From assembly GCF_000372725.1 (NCBI RefSeq), contig NW_005200982.1:362546-426545 (forward strand): 64,000 nt of DNA, in the 5' to 3' direction. Shown here piece by piece: positions 43,156-53,095 of this stretch; within the stretch, counting starts at the first letter, position 1; each line of letters opens with the position of its first letter. The stretch is from Emiliania huxleyi CCMP1516. Its lineage: Eukaryota; Haptophyta; Isochrysidales; Noelaerhabdaceae. Both the position numbers and the translations under genes were made by a program. Under the pieces are notes generated by a model. That model made no database searches, had not been told where the DNA came from, and saw only the letters and a list, made by a program, of their open reading frames with translations.

Positions 43156-46100
43156 TGGGCGCGGAAGGGGACCGGCCGCGGCGGCGGCGGACGGGAATGG
43201 TGGCACGGGCGGCGGCAGCGACGAGGAGGGGCTCGACCCAGACGAGGCCGAGGCGATCCGGTGCGACATGTGCGGCGGTGCCGAGGACGAGGCGCAGCTG
43301 CTCATGTGCGACGCGTGCGACCGCGCGACGCACACGTACTGCGCGCGCCCCGAGCTGCCGGCGGTGCCGAGCGGCGACTGGTTCTGCGCGAGCTGCACGC
43401 TGCAGCGCGCCGTCGCGGAGCGGTGCGGCGACGTCGTGGCGGGCTCCGCGCCCGTCCTCGAGGAGCTGGCGTGGGCGACGCACTCGAGCCGCGAGCTCTG
43501 GCGCGCCAAGGCGGCGCTGGCGCGCACGTCAGCGCAGCTCTTCCTCCACTTGCGCGAGCTGGTCGACGCGCTGGAGCGCCCGCGGCTGCGGCCGCTGCTC
43601 GAGGCGTCGCTCGAGTGGCAGCGGCAGGAGAAGGCGGCGCGCCGCCGCGCGCTCCTCGACGAGCAGGCGAGCCGCTCGGAGCTCAAGCAGCTGGCGCGCG
43701 AGCAGCGCGAGGTGTGCGCAAGCCCAGACGCGGAGTACGGACTGATCTCTTCCCACTAGCGCCCGAGAGGACACGCATTCCGCTGTACTCGGCCGTATTC
43801 CGCTGTATTCACTGCATTCGCATCCCTCGTGTTCACGCGGTGCTCTGAAGACTCTGCACGATGCCGTAGTCCCGCCCTGAGGTCGGCGTATTCACAACGC
43901 AGGTGTACAAGCTCGTCGAGTCGCTGGTCAAGCGGACCGAGCGGCAGGCGGAGAAGGACGCGCGGCAGGAGGTCGTCGCCGCCCAGAAGGAGGAGTCGCG
44001 GCAGGCGAAGCTCGCCCTCGCGGCCGAGCGGCGCGCCGAGGAGCAGCGCAAGCGCGAGGAGCGCGAGGAGGAGCGGCGGTGCGCCGAGGTGAGGCGGTGC
44101 GTCGAGCGGCTCGTCAAGCAGCTGGAGCGCGAGGCGGAGCAGGGCGAGCTCTACTGCATTTGCCGCAAGCCGTACAACCCGACATGGTTCTACATTTCGT
44201 GCGACACGTGCGGCGACTGGCGCGCACGGCGGCAAGCGGACGCACGCCCGCGAGCCGCGGGGGCTCACCACGCGCCGGCCACACCGTAGGTTCCACGGGA
44301 AGTGCGTCGGCATCAACGCGAAGCAAGGCAGCCGGATCGTCGAGTACGTCTGCGACGCGTGCTCGCGCACCACCGGACGGACCACTCGCTGGGTCTCTGG
44401 CGCGGCCGGAGACCCGGCGGCGGCGGCGGCGCCGAGCCGGCACAGCGGCCGCGAGATCAAGCGGCCGTCTCTCCCGGCGGCCGGCGCGAGTGTGCCCCGC
44501 CCCGCGCCGAAGCCATCGGCGCCAAAGTACCCACGCGTGCGGCTGAAGCTCCACGTGCCTCCCGGCGAGGTGTGCGGACGCAGCAGCCGCAGCGGGCGGA
44601 CAGGGCCAGGCGGACAGGGCCCAAGTCGCCCACTCTGGCGCACCGCCCCGCCCGCAGGTGCTACTTCCCCCCCTCAAGCCGCCGCCCAGCGTCAAGGCGG
44701 CCAAGCGAGCGCGCGCGTCGTCGCCGCCGCCACTGCCGCCGCCGCCGCCGCCGCCACCACCGCAGGCGCCGCCGCCGCCGTGGCTGACTTCCGCGCTGCG
44801 GCGGCGCGAGCAGATCCCAGCGGGCGGATACCCGCGCGTGCGTCTGCGACTCGAGCGCCCGGGCGAGAGCGGCGGCGCGGCGGGCGGAGGGAGCGGAGAG
44901 GCCGCGCCATCAGAGGGCTTTGCTCCTCCCGCGGTCCAGCCGGCGCCCTCGGAGGACGAGCATCCGCGCGAGCAGCCACCATCGGCCGAGGTGGTGGCGC
45001 CGGCTGAGTCGAGCGGGCTGGACGAGATGGAGGACCTCCTGATGCGCGCGGAGAACGCGCCGCCGCCTTCCCTGCCGCCCTCACCGCCGGACTCGCCAAG
45101 TGCCAGCGCTATGCCGGTGGCGACAGCCCCGCCTTTCCTTGAGCTCGCTGCCGCCGCAGTCGCTCCGATGGTCGTCGCTCCCGCTGCTGTCGAGGCTCCC
45201 CGCTGTAGACGTTGAACACAGCCCCCAGTGTATTCCGACTAGCTCTCGAGACGACGTCGTCAGCTGTATTCAGCTGTATTCAGCTGTGTATGCAGCTGTT
45301 TTCCGCTGTATTCATAGCCGGTGCACTCCTGCGATGCTCCCTGGACGATACCGTGTTCACGCCCCGACTCTGGTGCATTCACCGCGTAGGTCCCCCGCCC
45401 GATGGAGAGAGTGGCGCCAGCAGCATCCGCTCTTCCCCCTGCAGCGCTAGCCTCGAGGGTCGCTGCGGCCGCCGCCGCCCTGCCGCACTCTGGGAGCGAG
45501 CAGGCGTGGAAGCCGTCGGTGGGCGGCCGCGCCGAGGTAGCGCTGCCCGACGAGGGCCTCGAGGGGTCGTGGTATTCGGCCGAGGTGCTCGGCGTGCGAG
45601 GCGGCGGCGGCGCGGGCCCGCTCGAGGCGCACGTGCGCGTGGCCGGCCTTCTCGCCGACGGGGAGGGCGAGGCTGGCTTGTTGGAGGAGTGGCACACCGC
45701 GGCGCGGCTGCGGCCGCCGCCGCCGCCGCCGCCCGCCGATTTCCCCGCGGGGCTCAAGCCAGGCTCGATCGCCGAGGTGTGGCACCGGCGGGGCTGGTGG
45801 CCCGTGTCCGTGCTGCGGGCCGTGGGCGAGGTCGGCGTGTGGGAGCTGGAGCTGTGTGGCTACGAGGTCGAGTTGCGTGCGCCGGCGCGGCTGCTGCGGC
45901 CGAGCTGGCGGTGGGAGCCCGCTGGGCGACGCGGCGCTCCGAGCTGGAGCATCGCCGAGAAGCCCTCAGCCGCCGGCAAGGCGAAAGCAAAGGCGAAGCG
46001 GCGCTCGTCGGAGCTGCTGCCGGGCACAAAGGGGGCGGAGCAGGAGGGCGCGGCGCGCGGCGCGCGGGAGCTGCTGCACCACTTTGCGCCCGGCACGACG

Positions 46101-46661
46101 GTCGAGATCGCCGGCGTCGAGGATGGCTTCTTCGGCTCGTGGTACACGGCGCGCGTCCTCGAGACGCGCGAGGCGCGCGGCGCCGGCAAGCTCCGCGTGC
46201 GGTACGACGCCTTCCGTGAGGACGACGGCTCGACTTGGGAGGATTGGGTCGAGCTCGAACACGTGCGGCCGCTGCCGCCGCGCCACAAGCCGCAGTTTGT
46301 CACCGAGCTGGACGCGTCGGCGCCCCTGGAGCTCCTCTTCAAAGAAGGGTGGTGGGAGGCGAGCGTCCTCCCCCTTCCCCTCTTCCCCTCCCCTCCCCTC
46401 CCCCCCCCCCCCTTCCTCTCGGACGCGGCTCTCCGACTCCGTCCATCCCTCCCCTAGGTGCTCTACGACGGCAGGGCGGGCGGCGGGAGGCACGCCGTCG
46501 TCGCGCCGCAGTACAATGTGCACCACACAGTGCCTGCCTCGCAGCTGCGGCCGGCGTGGCGTTGGGCCGCCGCCGAGCGTACTTGGGACGTGCGGCTCGA
46601 TTCCAGCGACGCACCCGCCGCTCCGGCACCAAAGCCGACCAAGGCGTTCAAAGTGAGGTGA
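39169..46661 (+). CDS. DDT-WHIM-PHD-PHD-Agenet chromatin protein (13 exons)
   Basis: Predicted nuclear ISWI-partner/histone-reader protein, 1746 aa. In order: an acidic Glu-rich exon 1; a DDT domain (PLLGDLLYVAGVLRAFGRQL); WHIM1-like YHTLPPERRVLAARLLAERA; WHIM2-like PLGRDRHGRVYWLLD; a basic RGRGRG segment; PHD1 (CDMCGGAEDEAQLLMCDACD, then HTYC and WFCASC); a coiled coil; PHD2 (YCICRKPYNPTWFYISCDTC, WFHGKCVGI, CDAC), of the H3K4me3-reader type; and Agenet/Tudor-like modules (VEIAGVEDGFFGSWYTARVL). Exons: 39169-39810, 39909-40007, 40124-40204, 40402-40587, 40996-41157, 41364-41478, 41948-42336, 42452-43711, 43903-44219, 44290-44569, 44658-45194, 45390-46358, 46458-46661. All phases agree. Seven of 12 introns are GC-AG. 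BPTF-like, but with Agenet in place of a bromodomain. Confidence 0.85.
39811..39908 (+). repeat. ACATGT-rich palindromic tract in intron 1 of the chromatin gene
   Basis: The 98-nt GT-AG intron is dominated by overlapping CATGCACATGTACATGT-type palindromes, so its RNA can fold extensively. It ends CCACGCCTGCAG. Confidence 0.8.
40030..40110 (+). repeat. 11-bp tandem repeat in intron 2
   Basis: Unit GAGATCTCGGC, about four exact copies decaying into ATCTCTCGGCGCT units. The unit contains a palindromic GAGATCTC. Confidence 0.85.
41158..41363 (+). repeat. Intron 5: GC-AG intron carrying shared intron repeat
   Basis: This 206-nt intron contains CGCGAGAGGACACGGACTCCG and TTGTACTCGTGT, resembling CCCGAGAGGACACGCATTCC in intron 8. 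Its length class (191-206 nt) is shared with introns 8 and 11. Confidence 0.5.
42349..42392 (+). repeat. 11-bp tandem repeat at the start of intron 7
   Basis: GAGATTGGGCG occurs four times in succession just after the alternative GAG|GC donor positions (42336 and 42348). Confidence 0.9.
43712..43902 (+). repeat. Intron 8 carrying GTATTC-type intron repeat
   Basis: This 191-nt GT-AG intron has CCGCTGTATTCACTGCATTC and ends ACGATGCCGTAGT...GTATTCACAACGCAG. The same order occurs in intron 11 (ACGATACCGTGTTC...GCATTCACCGCGTAG). Confidence 0.7.
45195..45389 (+). repeat. Intron 11 carrying GTATTC-type intron repeat
   Basis: This 195-nt GC-AG intron (GAG|GCTCCC) contains repeated CAGCTGTATT units and a 3' half alignable to that of intron 8. 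Confidence 0.7.
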
Positions 46662-46841
46662 CACGTGACGCACACGTGCCGTCCGCAGATAGGGATCTGT
46701 GTGCGCAGGGCCGCACAGCCTGCTCCCTCTCGGACGCGGCTCTGTGTCGGCGTCTTCTTTATCGTTTAACGTACATATTCACAGCACATGTGTGTGCCGT
46801 CCACTAGCCCTCCACCTAGGGCTCCACTGCCTCCGTGGTCT

Positions 46842-47738
46842 CTATTCCGCAAGCGCTGCTTCCGAGACAGATGGCCCCGCTTCCGAGACGGATGCCCCCG
46901 CTTCCAGCACAAGCACCGCGCCCTCCTCGTGGCCGAGCACGGCGCGAGCGGCTGCCTCAGCGCTGTCGAGCGGCGCTTCTGGCGCCGCCTGGTCTGGCTG
47001 GGGGGAGAGGGGTGGCGTCCCCACGCCCGGCGAGTCGCAAGCCTGCGCTTCGCCTGGCACGACTGCCTGAGCCGCCCTCGCCGCCATCCAAGCCGCCTCC
47101 GCCGCCTGCGCTGCCTCCGACTGCGTGGCGACCTGTATGGGCAGCTGCGACGCGGGCTGCGGCTCTGGCAGCGGCTCCGTTGTAGCAGCAGTCACAGTCA
47201 CCAGCGGCGACTGCGCTGCAGCGGCGGTGCTCCAGGCCCCTTGAACGACCGGCGGGGAGGTGAGCAGCTGCGGCGGCTTATCGGCGGGGGGAGGGCAGAG
47301 GGCGGGCTTGTTGGCGAGCTCTGGGTGGTGGGTTCGCTTGTGTTGGTACAGGCCGCCGTAACTGGCGTACGCCTTGTCACAGACCGGGCACTCCCACTCG
47401 AGCTCGTCCGGTATTCGGTCCTCCTCGCGTGGGCGGCCGCGGGGCCGCTTGCCGGAGTTGGGCGCCACCGGCTTGGCGTCCGACATCAGCCACGGGTGAT
47501 GCTTCCGCTTATGCTGGTACAGACCGCCGTACGTGACGTACGAGGCGCCGCAGCCCGCCTCCTCGCAAAAGAAGCTCGCTTGCGCGTTTGGGTCGGCGGG
47601 AGGCCGGCCGCGCTTCTTGCGGCTCGCAGCGGGAGCTGGAGCTGTGGGTGTATTGTTAGCGGCCGCCGGCTCGGCAGAACCCGGGGTGGAGATGGGTTCG
47701 TCGACCACCAACTCTGCCACCAACTCCAGCTGCGCCAT
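46842..47738 (-). CDS. C2H2 zinc-finger / AT-hook DNA-binding protein
   Basis: Predicted nuclear transcription factor, 298 aa, one exon, from MAQLELVAELVVDEP. Two near-identical fingers appear: CEEAGCGASYVTYGGLYQHK followed by RKHH, and CPVCDKAYASYGGLYQHKR followed by THH. Each is preceded by an AT-hook-like core (KKRGRPPAD and RPRGRPREE), so the unit AT-hook plus finger is duplicated. The C-terminal half is Ala/Pro/Glu-rich and may be an activation domain; it ends SVSEAALAE. The gene converges on the chromatin gene, with 180 bp between their stops. No family name beyond C2H2 is justified. Confidence 0.8.
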   Translation of the reverse strand: MAQLELVAELVVDEPISTPGSAEPAAANNTPTAPAPAASRKKRGRPPADPNAQASFFCEEAGCGASYVTYGGLYQHKRKHHPWLMSDAKPVAPNSGKRPRGRPREEDRIPDELEWECPVCDKAYASYGGLYQHKRTHHPELANKPALCPPPADKPPQLLTSPPVVQGAWSTAAAAQSPLVTVTAATTEPLPEPQPASQLPIQVATQSEAAQAAEAAWMAARAAQAVVPGEAQACDSPGVGTPPLSPQPDQAAPEAPLDSAEAAARAVLGHEEGAVLVLEAGASVSEAGPSVSEAALAE

Positions 47739-48764
47739 TTAGCGAGGTTTGCGTTGGATGCTGGTTTTCTTTCGCCGTGTACCAAAGCCAATGCGTGCAA
47801 AGGCCTTCCTTTTTTTTCCTCGTTTGGAAAACGATCATCTAAGGTTCCTGTCTATGCCATACTATCGCTACAGGTGGTGTCGTGTGTCGATTGACATCCA
47901 TCTACAGCATGTGTCGAGTCGCTCGCCCTCGCCCCTCGGCCCTCGCTCGCATGCCGCTGGAGGTGCGCGGCTTGAGCTGTCGCACCGTACACGGCTTTAC
48001 ACCCAGTCCCAGGGGCAGCGACCGAGCGAGCGCCAACGACCAAGCGTGAACAGGGTCCAGGCCCCAAATTACGTGTGAGTGTTATAGAGAGAGAGATTTT
48101 TAGAAGCCAACAAGAAATGTGTCACACACAGTGATTTGGGCTCGGCAGCTTGTCGACTACCAGCCGGAGCTGGAGTCGGAACCGTAGCCGAGATGGTCGT
48201 CGAGGGTGTCGAATATGTCATTCGCCTCGCTAGTAGAGCCGGTGCCGCATGAGTCTTGGTCTTCTTGTGTTATAGAGTTGTTTGGTATTTGCTAAAAATC
48301 TCTCTCTCTCCCAACGTGAGTCGTGAGAGTGCAACACCAAACGAAGTTTCAAAAGATTTTGGGGCGTTCTTGTCCACGACCACGTTTTTGTCGATGGACG
48401 AAGCTGCCCCATAGGCCATAGCCATATACAACTTACATATGATATGACTTTATGCGTGCGTTATGGCGGGTTACTTCCCCCAGGATTGGTCTTCTCTGCC
48501 TGCGGGAACACCCTCGGGCGGCCGGGTGGGGCTGCGGCTGGAGCTAGCATGGCTCGATAGAGCCGAGACCCCGTGTTGAGGCGGCGCTCCTGTGGGCGGC
48601 TGTGGAATCGGGAGATTCGACCTTAGATCTCCAGTTATCTCATCCCAGTGGATGGACGTCCGGACGTCCCTTTGTGTTCCTCTCGCCGTCCGCCAGCGAG
48701 ACGCTCTGTCGCTAGCGGCCGCAGTTTTCTGTGAGGTGGGAGGAGAGGAGAGGACGCAGTGAAG
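47739..48764. other. Intergenic with short inverted (GA)nTTTTTAG repeats
   Basis: GAGAGAGAGATTTTTAG at about 48087-48103 is matched in reverse complement at about 48292-48309, and GTGTTATAGAG occurs directly at 48080 and 48268. The pattern suggests a small degraded repeat about 230 bp long. No gene is recognised; it is less GC-rich than its neighbours. Confidence 0.5.
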
Positions 48765-51137
48765 ATGGCGCAGCAGCAGGCCCCGCCAGCTGCGCAAGCG
48801 CCCATCGTCGTCGTCGTTGACGAAGTTCAGATCACCAGTGATGCAGCGCTCGTTCTCGCTCCAGGGGCTCAGCACGTAAAGGACCACACGCCTTGTCTGA
48901 GTTGGACCACGGTGTATGACAATGCAGGAGCAGCGACCAACTACACCCTGGGGCAGAGTGACGCCAAGGGCGCCTTCCTGCCGCGGTGCCGGTTCAGCGT
49001 GGACCAGCAGACAGGCACCCTCCTCGATGGGAACCACGTTCTCAATGTGCTTTTCAATGGGGCATTCTGGTCGCGGCTTCTGACCGCTCTGGACGCGGCG
49101 AACCTCTTTGCCACTTCCATGGAGAAGATCGGCGTGCTGCACCAGCGGCTCGCCGGTCTGGCAATGGCCAACCCAGGGGTCTGGGTGGTCTCGCACTCGG
49201 ACATCTTTCTCGGTGAAGACTTTGACGCGCCCGCCGTCCCAGCGCCGGCCGCGGGGAGAGGCCGGGGCCGCGGTCGAGGGGGCCAAGCCGCGGCCGTGGT
49301 GCCGGTCGTGCCGGGACCACAGGACCTGCTCTTCCTTACGCAACTCCCGCTTCGCGCGCTCGAGGCGGGCGGGGAGTTGCCTCTGCTGCTGTACTCGCTG
49401 CTCTCTTTCCATTTGGGACCGATAGCTACAAGGGCGGCCCGCCTGCCCCTGGCAGCCCCCGCGAGACTCACGGCCGGCCTTCTCCAAGGAGCTATCGTGC
49501 AAAGCGTGGGGGCGGCGGCCGCCAACCCTACGATGCTCGCGCTCCAAATCCCTCGCTTGCTCAAGGGCGCTTCGCTCCCCGTCATCTTTCAGTCTACCTC
49601 CGCGGACCCACACACGAGGCTCGAGGACTTCACGGACTTGCTCCGCATGCAGGCCGGCGGGGTAGATGAGAGGCGGCGCATCGAGGAGCGGCGGATCATG
49701 CTCGCCACCTCGCTGGGCGCGCTCTACCAGCTAGTCATCCAGCCGTCGCCCTCGGTCTCGACTGCGAATACCTTGGTGAGCCGCCTGGCCGCCAAGATTC
49801 TGACCGCGCCTCAGCTTAAGCTCTCGCTGGCGGACCAGCTGGCCATCCTCGCGACGGCCGTTCATGATCGGCAGCACCTCGTCCAACCGGGGGCCTCCGC
49901 GGAGGATGCGGTGACCGCGCTGGTCGCGGAGGACCTCCTCTACGACGCGGGGCGCCCCGCGCCTAGCGTGGCAGGCGGGCCGGCGTCCTCGGGCGACCAG
50001 CCGCCGCCGCCCAAGCTTTTGGAGAAGGCTCTGATGATGCCCAACTTCCAGGCTCTGGCCGCCAGCCTCGAGGGCGCGGACGCACAGTCGGACGAAGGGC
50101 GGCGCCAGATCCTGGCGGCGGCCTTCGAGTCGGGCTGCGACCTCGTCCTGCGGATGCTGTTGGGCCCGGGGGGTCACGAGGCTTCCCGCAATCCGGTTCT
50201 TGCCAAGATTGCGCACTGCAAGGTAGAGCTCGCCAACTACCTCACGTGGTGCCTTGTCACCGACAGCTCGGGCCAGCCAAAGGAGGCGCTCGACAAGTAC
50301 CGGTTCACCGGCCACGACGGCCAGAGCGACAGTCTCTGCAAGGCCTTCCTGGCGGGCAAGTTCGTGGGCGTCGATTACATGAACGGAGCCAACGGCGTGC
50401 TGGACTGGATGGGGGCCGCTCTCCATGCTCAGCGTCTCCCGAGGATCCACGTCAAGGACCTCTACATCATCCCGAGCAAGATGCGACGCTTTGGGGCTTT
50501 CCTTAACCTCCTTTTCGTGGGCATCGGCTACCCGGAGACCGTCCCGGACGGCGCCGGCTTCACCATCAAGACTTGGTTCGAGTTCTATATCGAGCACCTC
50601 GAGCTCACGAGTGGGTACAACACGTATGAGCGGAAGTGCAACCACCTCTACCAGTGCAGCCGGCAGTTCGAGGCCTTCCTGCGCATCCTCGAGACGACGC
50701 TGGCGAGCCGCCGATCTCGACCCGACCCCGGCGAGGATGGATTCGGCCCGGTGGCCTTCCTCGATTGCCAGCCTGCCGAGGAGTTGCGCATGCGCGCGAA
50801 AGTTTCCGCCCACCGGACCCGAGAGGAGAAGCTCGACGAGGCGTCCACCTCTGAGTCCGTGTGCGACACGTGCATCCTGCCGCTGCTTTCGGGATGGGCC
50901 AACCACCCGCTCGACAAGCGGGATGCGGCGGCCCCGACCTCGAAGCGCCCCAAGATCGAGCCTGGCTCGAGCGTGGTCATCGGCGCGAACGCGCCGCTGC
51001 CCAAGGCGCACGCCCTCGCCAAATCCGCGTTGTGGCTCAAGGAGGGCAAGTCACTGCTCGTCAGCGGGCGAGTGTGGGACATCGTGAAGCTCGCCGCTGA
51101 TTACAAGGTGCCTGTCGCCAGCAAGTGCTGGGACTGA
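48765..51137 (+). CDS. Gag-like ORF of a retroelement, interrupted at its 3' end
   Basis: Intronless frame of 790 codons from MAQQQAPPAAQAPIVVVVDE. Composition is more balanced than the host genes. The protein is largely helical with a nuclear-signal-like SKRPKIEPG near its end and a final ...VASKCWD. No protease, reverse transcriptase or integrase is visible. The stop codon is not native: it is supplied by the terminal inverted repeat of the element inserted at 51135, and the original frame resumes at 52378 with EYLLNARTGENKSAVC. Length and shape suggest a gag or ORF1-type nucleic-acid-binding protein, but I do not recognise the family, and a host gene remains possible. Confidence 0.5.
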   Translation: MAQQQAPPAAQAPIVVVVDEVQITSDAALVLAPGAQHVKDHTPCLSWTTVYDNAGAATNYTLGQSDAKGAFLPRCRFSVDQQTGTLLDGNHVLNVLFNGAFWSRLLTALDAANLFATSMEKIGVLHQRLAGLAMANPGVWVVSHSDIFLGEDFDAPAVPAPAAGRGRGRGRGGQAAAVVPVVPGPQDLLFLTQLPLRALEAGGELPLLLYSLLSFHLGPIATRAARLPLAAPARLTAGLLQGAIVQSVGAAAANPTMLALQIPRLLKGASLPVIFQSTSADPHTRLEDFTDLLRMQAGGVDERRRIEERRIMLATSLGALYQLVIQPSPSVSTANTLVSRLAAKILTAPQLKLSLADQLAILATAVHDRQHLVQPGASAEDAVTALVAEDLLYDAGRPAPSVAGGPASSGDQPPPPKLLEKALMMPNFQALAASLEGADAQSDEGRRQILAAAFESGCDLVLRMLLGPGGHEASRNPVLAKIAHCKVELANYLTWCLVTDSSGQPKEALDKYRFTGHDGQSDSLCKAFLAGKFVGVDYMNGANGVLDWMGAALHAQRLPRIHVKDLYIIPSKMRRFGAFLNLLFVGIGYPETVPDGAGFTIKTWFEFYIEHLELTSGYNTYERKCNHLYQCSRQFEAFLRILETTLASRRSRPDPGEDGFGPVAFLDCQPAEELRMRAKVSAHRTREEKLDEASTSESVCDTCILPLLSGWANHPLDKRDAAAPTSKRPKIEPGSSVVIGANAPLPKAHALAKSALWLKEGKSLLVSGRVWDIVKLAADYKVPVASKCWD

Positions 51138-51143
51138 GCCCTG

Positions 51144-51400
51144 GTGTCGAGGTGTCGAGGCCCGGTGTCGAGGGTGTCGAGCTGCTGTCGAGCTGCTGTC
51201 GAGGGATAGAGGTGTCGAGGCCTGTCGAGGCCTGTCGAGGCCTGTCGAGGCCTGTTGAGGCCTGTCGAGGCTGGTACCATGCTTGACCGTGTCGAGGGGT
51301 GTCGAGGGGTGTCGAGGGTGTCGAGGGTGTCGAGGGTGTCGAGGGTGTCGAGCAGGTGTCGAGTGTTGTCAAGGGGTTTTGCGTCTAAGGTGTCGAGGTG
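51144..51400. repeat. TGTCGAGG minisatellite, left array
   Basis: About 25 imperfect copies of (G)TGTCGAGG with variants CCTGTCGAGG and GAGCTGCTGTC, lying just inside the left inverted end of the hAT-like element. Confidence 0.92.
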
Positions 51401-52104
51401 TCCAAGGTGGCAGGATGCAGTTGCAGCCCATCAACAAAACTTGGGCAGCAGTTGCAAAGCTGTTTCATCCCTTAGTTGCAGCCTCAGTTGCACCCTGTTG
51501 ATGTAGCACAACCTGAGCACAACCAGTATACTCTCTGTGGACATTTGAGGACATCAAGTGCCGGGAGTCATTGCCACTGTGCACAAAGGTACTGTGCAGG
51601 CGCAGCACCGCAGCAGCGTCGCCGCTGCAGCAGCGTCGCCCCTGCAGCGCCACCGGCGCACAAAGCGCAACTGACCACAGCGCTCATGGCCCATTCTGGT
51701 GCCATGAGTCAGTGGACATTGCCACTGCACAAGGTGCTGTCCAGCAGCTAAGGGCTGCCAGTACCCCATCGCAGCAGCGTCGCCGCCGCTGCAGCGTCGC
51801 CGTTGCAGCCGAGCGTCGCCAGTGCACAAAGCGCAATGGACCACAGGTCTGCACTCATGGCACAAGCTCACTGGTGTGAGGATTCATTGCCACTGTACAA
51901 GGTGCTGTGCAGCACCTGAGGGCTACCTGAGTACTGCCATGTTTGCTGCATCAACAGGGGTGCAACTGAGCTGCAACTTGAGCTAGAACTTGAGAGGCTG
52001 CAACTCAGGGATGAAAGTACTGCCAGCCAAGTTTGATTGCTGCTGCAACCCTGATTTCTAACTCTGACTCCAATGGGTCTACATCTCTGCTGTGTTAGGA
52101 TCAT

Positions 52105-52360
52105 CAGAGGTGTCGAGCGGTGTCGAGCGGTGTCGAGCGGTGTCGAGGGGTGTCGAGCGGTGTCGAGGGGTGTCGAGGGGTGTCGAGGTGTCGAGTTTGG
52201 CACCTTGACACGGTCGAGCATGGTACCAGCCTAGATGGTGTCGAGGGGTGTCGAGGGGTGTCGAGGGGTGTCGAGTTGGTCGAGTTGGCATGGGGTGTCG
52301 AGGTGTCGAGTTGGTGTCGAGTTGCATGGTGTCGAGGTTTGGTGTCGAGGTGTCGAGGCC
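52105..52360. repeat. TGTCGAGG minisatellite, right array
   Basis: More than 15 copies of GTGTCGAG(C/G)G in the same orientation as the left array, although the unique core between them is inverted. The arrays therefore expanded independently of the foldback structure. Confidence 0.92.
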
Positions 52361-52377
52361 AGGGCTCAGTGCTGGGA

Positions 52378-52773
52378 GTACCTCCTCAACGCGCGCACCG
52401 GGGAGAACAAGTCGGCGGTGTGCCCCTCTCCAGGGCGGCCCGGCCACGGCTCGCCTACGGACGCGGCGCACGTCCTCGAGGGTTTCAACCGCGACTCCGC
52501 GCTCGACAAGTACTCCGTGCCATCGACGCCCGACCGATCACCGCCGAAAACGCCACGGGGCGACCGGTCCTCGTCGCAAGCGCCCTCTGGCCGCAGTACG
52601 CGTGCAAAGAATTCGGTGGAGCCGGCTGGGCGGCGACCGTGTTGCGATGCTCCAAGCACACCGCAATCGTACGGTTCACGATTGCCACGACGCGCGATGG
52701 CCGACCATACGAGGACGCGCGCGTCCCGCTCAACCAACTGCGGCCGCTGCCTCCGCGACAACTGGCCGCATGA
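52378..52773 (+). pseudogene. Downstream part of the interrupted retroelement ORF
   Basis: Immediately after the target duplication, the gag-like frame continues (EYLLNARTGENKSAVCPSPG, then LEGFNRDSALDKYS). About 130 bp later the best protein-like frame changes to AENATGRPVLVASALWPQ, GGAGWAATVLRCSKHTAIVR and YEDARVPLNQLRPL, ending in TGA at 52773. The second part looks like the C-terminal, chromo/Tudor-like end of a polyprotein. The simplest reading is a copy in which the enzymatic middle was deleted. Confidence 0.5.
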
Positions 52774-52787
52774 GGCGTGCTCCAGAG

Positions 52788-53095
52788 GGTGGAACCCATT
52801 ACAATCACCACACAGGGTGGAACCCATCATAATCACCACACAGGGTGGAACCCATCATAATCACCACACAGGGTGGAACCCATTACAATCACCACACAGG
52901 GTGGAACCCATCATAATCACCACACAGGGTGGAACCCATCATAATCACCACACAGGGTGGAACCCATCATAATCACCACACAGGGTGGAACCCATTACAA
53001 TCACCACACAGGGTGGAACCCATTACAATCACCACACAGGGTGGAACCCATTATAATCACCACACAGGGTGGAACCCATTACAATCACCACACAG
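52788..53095. repeat. 28-bp tandem repeat, exactly 11 copies
   Basis: Unit GGTGGAACCCATTACAATCA plus CCACACAG. All copies have the same length; variation is confined to the TTACAA/TCATAA/TTATAA block. It starts 15 bp after the retroelement stop. There are no spacers, so it is not a CRISPR array. Confidence 0.97.

Larger units (their letters stand above)
51135..52369. mobile_element. hAT-like non-autonomous element with 8-bp target duplication
   Basis: The ends are perfect 11-bp inverted repeats, CTGAGCCCTGG and CCAGGGCTCAG. The flanks are the identical octamer TGCTGGGA (51127-51134 and 52370-52377). An 8-bp duplication is typical of hAT-superfamily transposons. The 1,235-bp interior has no transposase. 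It holds two TGTCGAGG minisatellite arrays near the ends, an imperfect inverted core (GGTACCATGC / GCATGGTACC sites and surrounding sequence) and three diverged direct repeats with CATTGCCACTG at about 51570, 51718 and 51887. Confidence 0.88.

Noticed and set aside
52788-53095. Possible CRISPR array
   Set aside because: Repeats are contiguous without spacers, and the window is eukaryotic.
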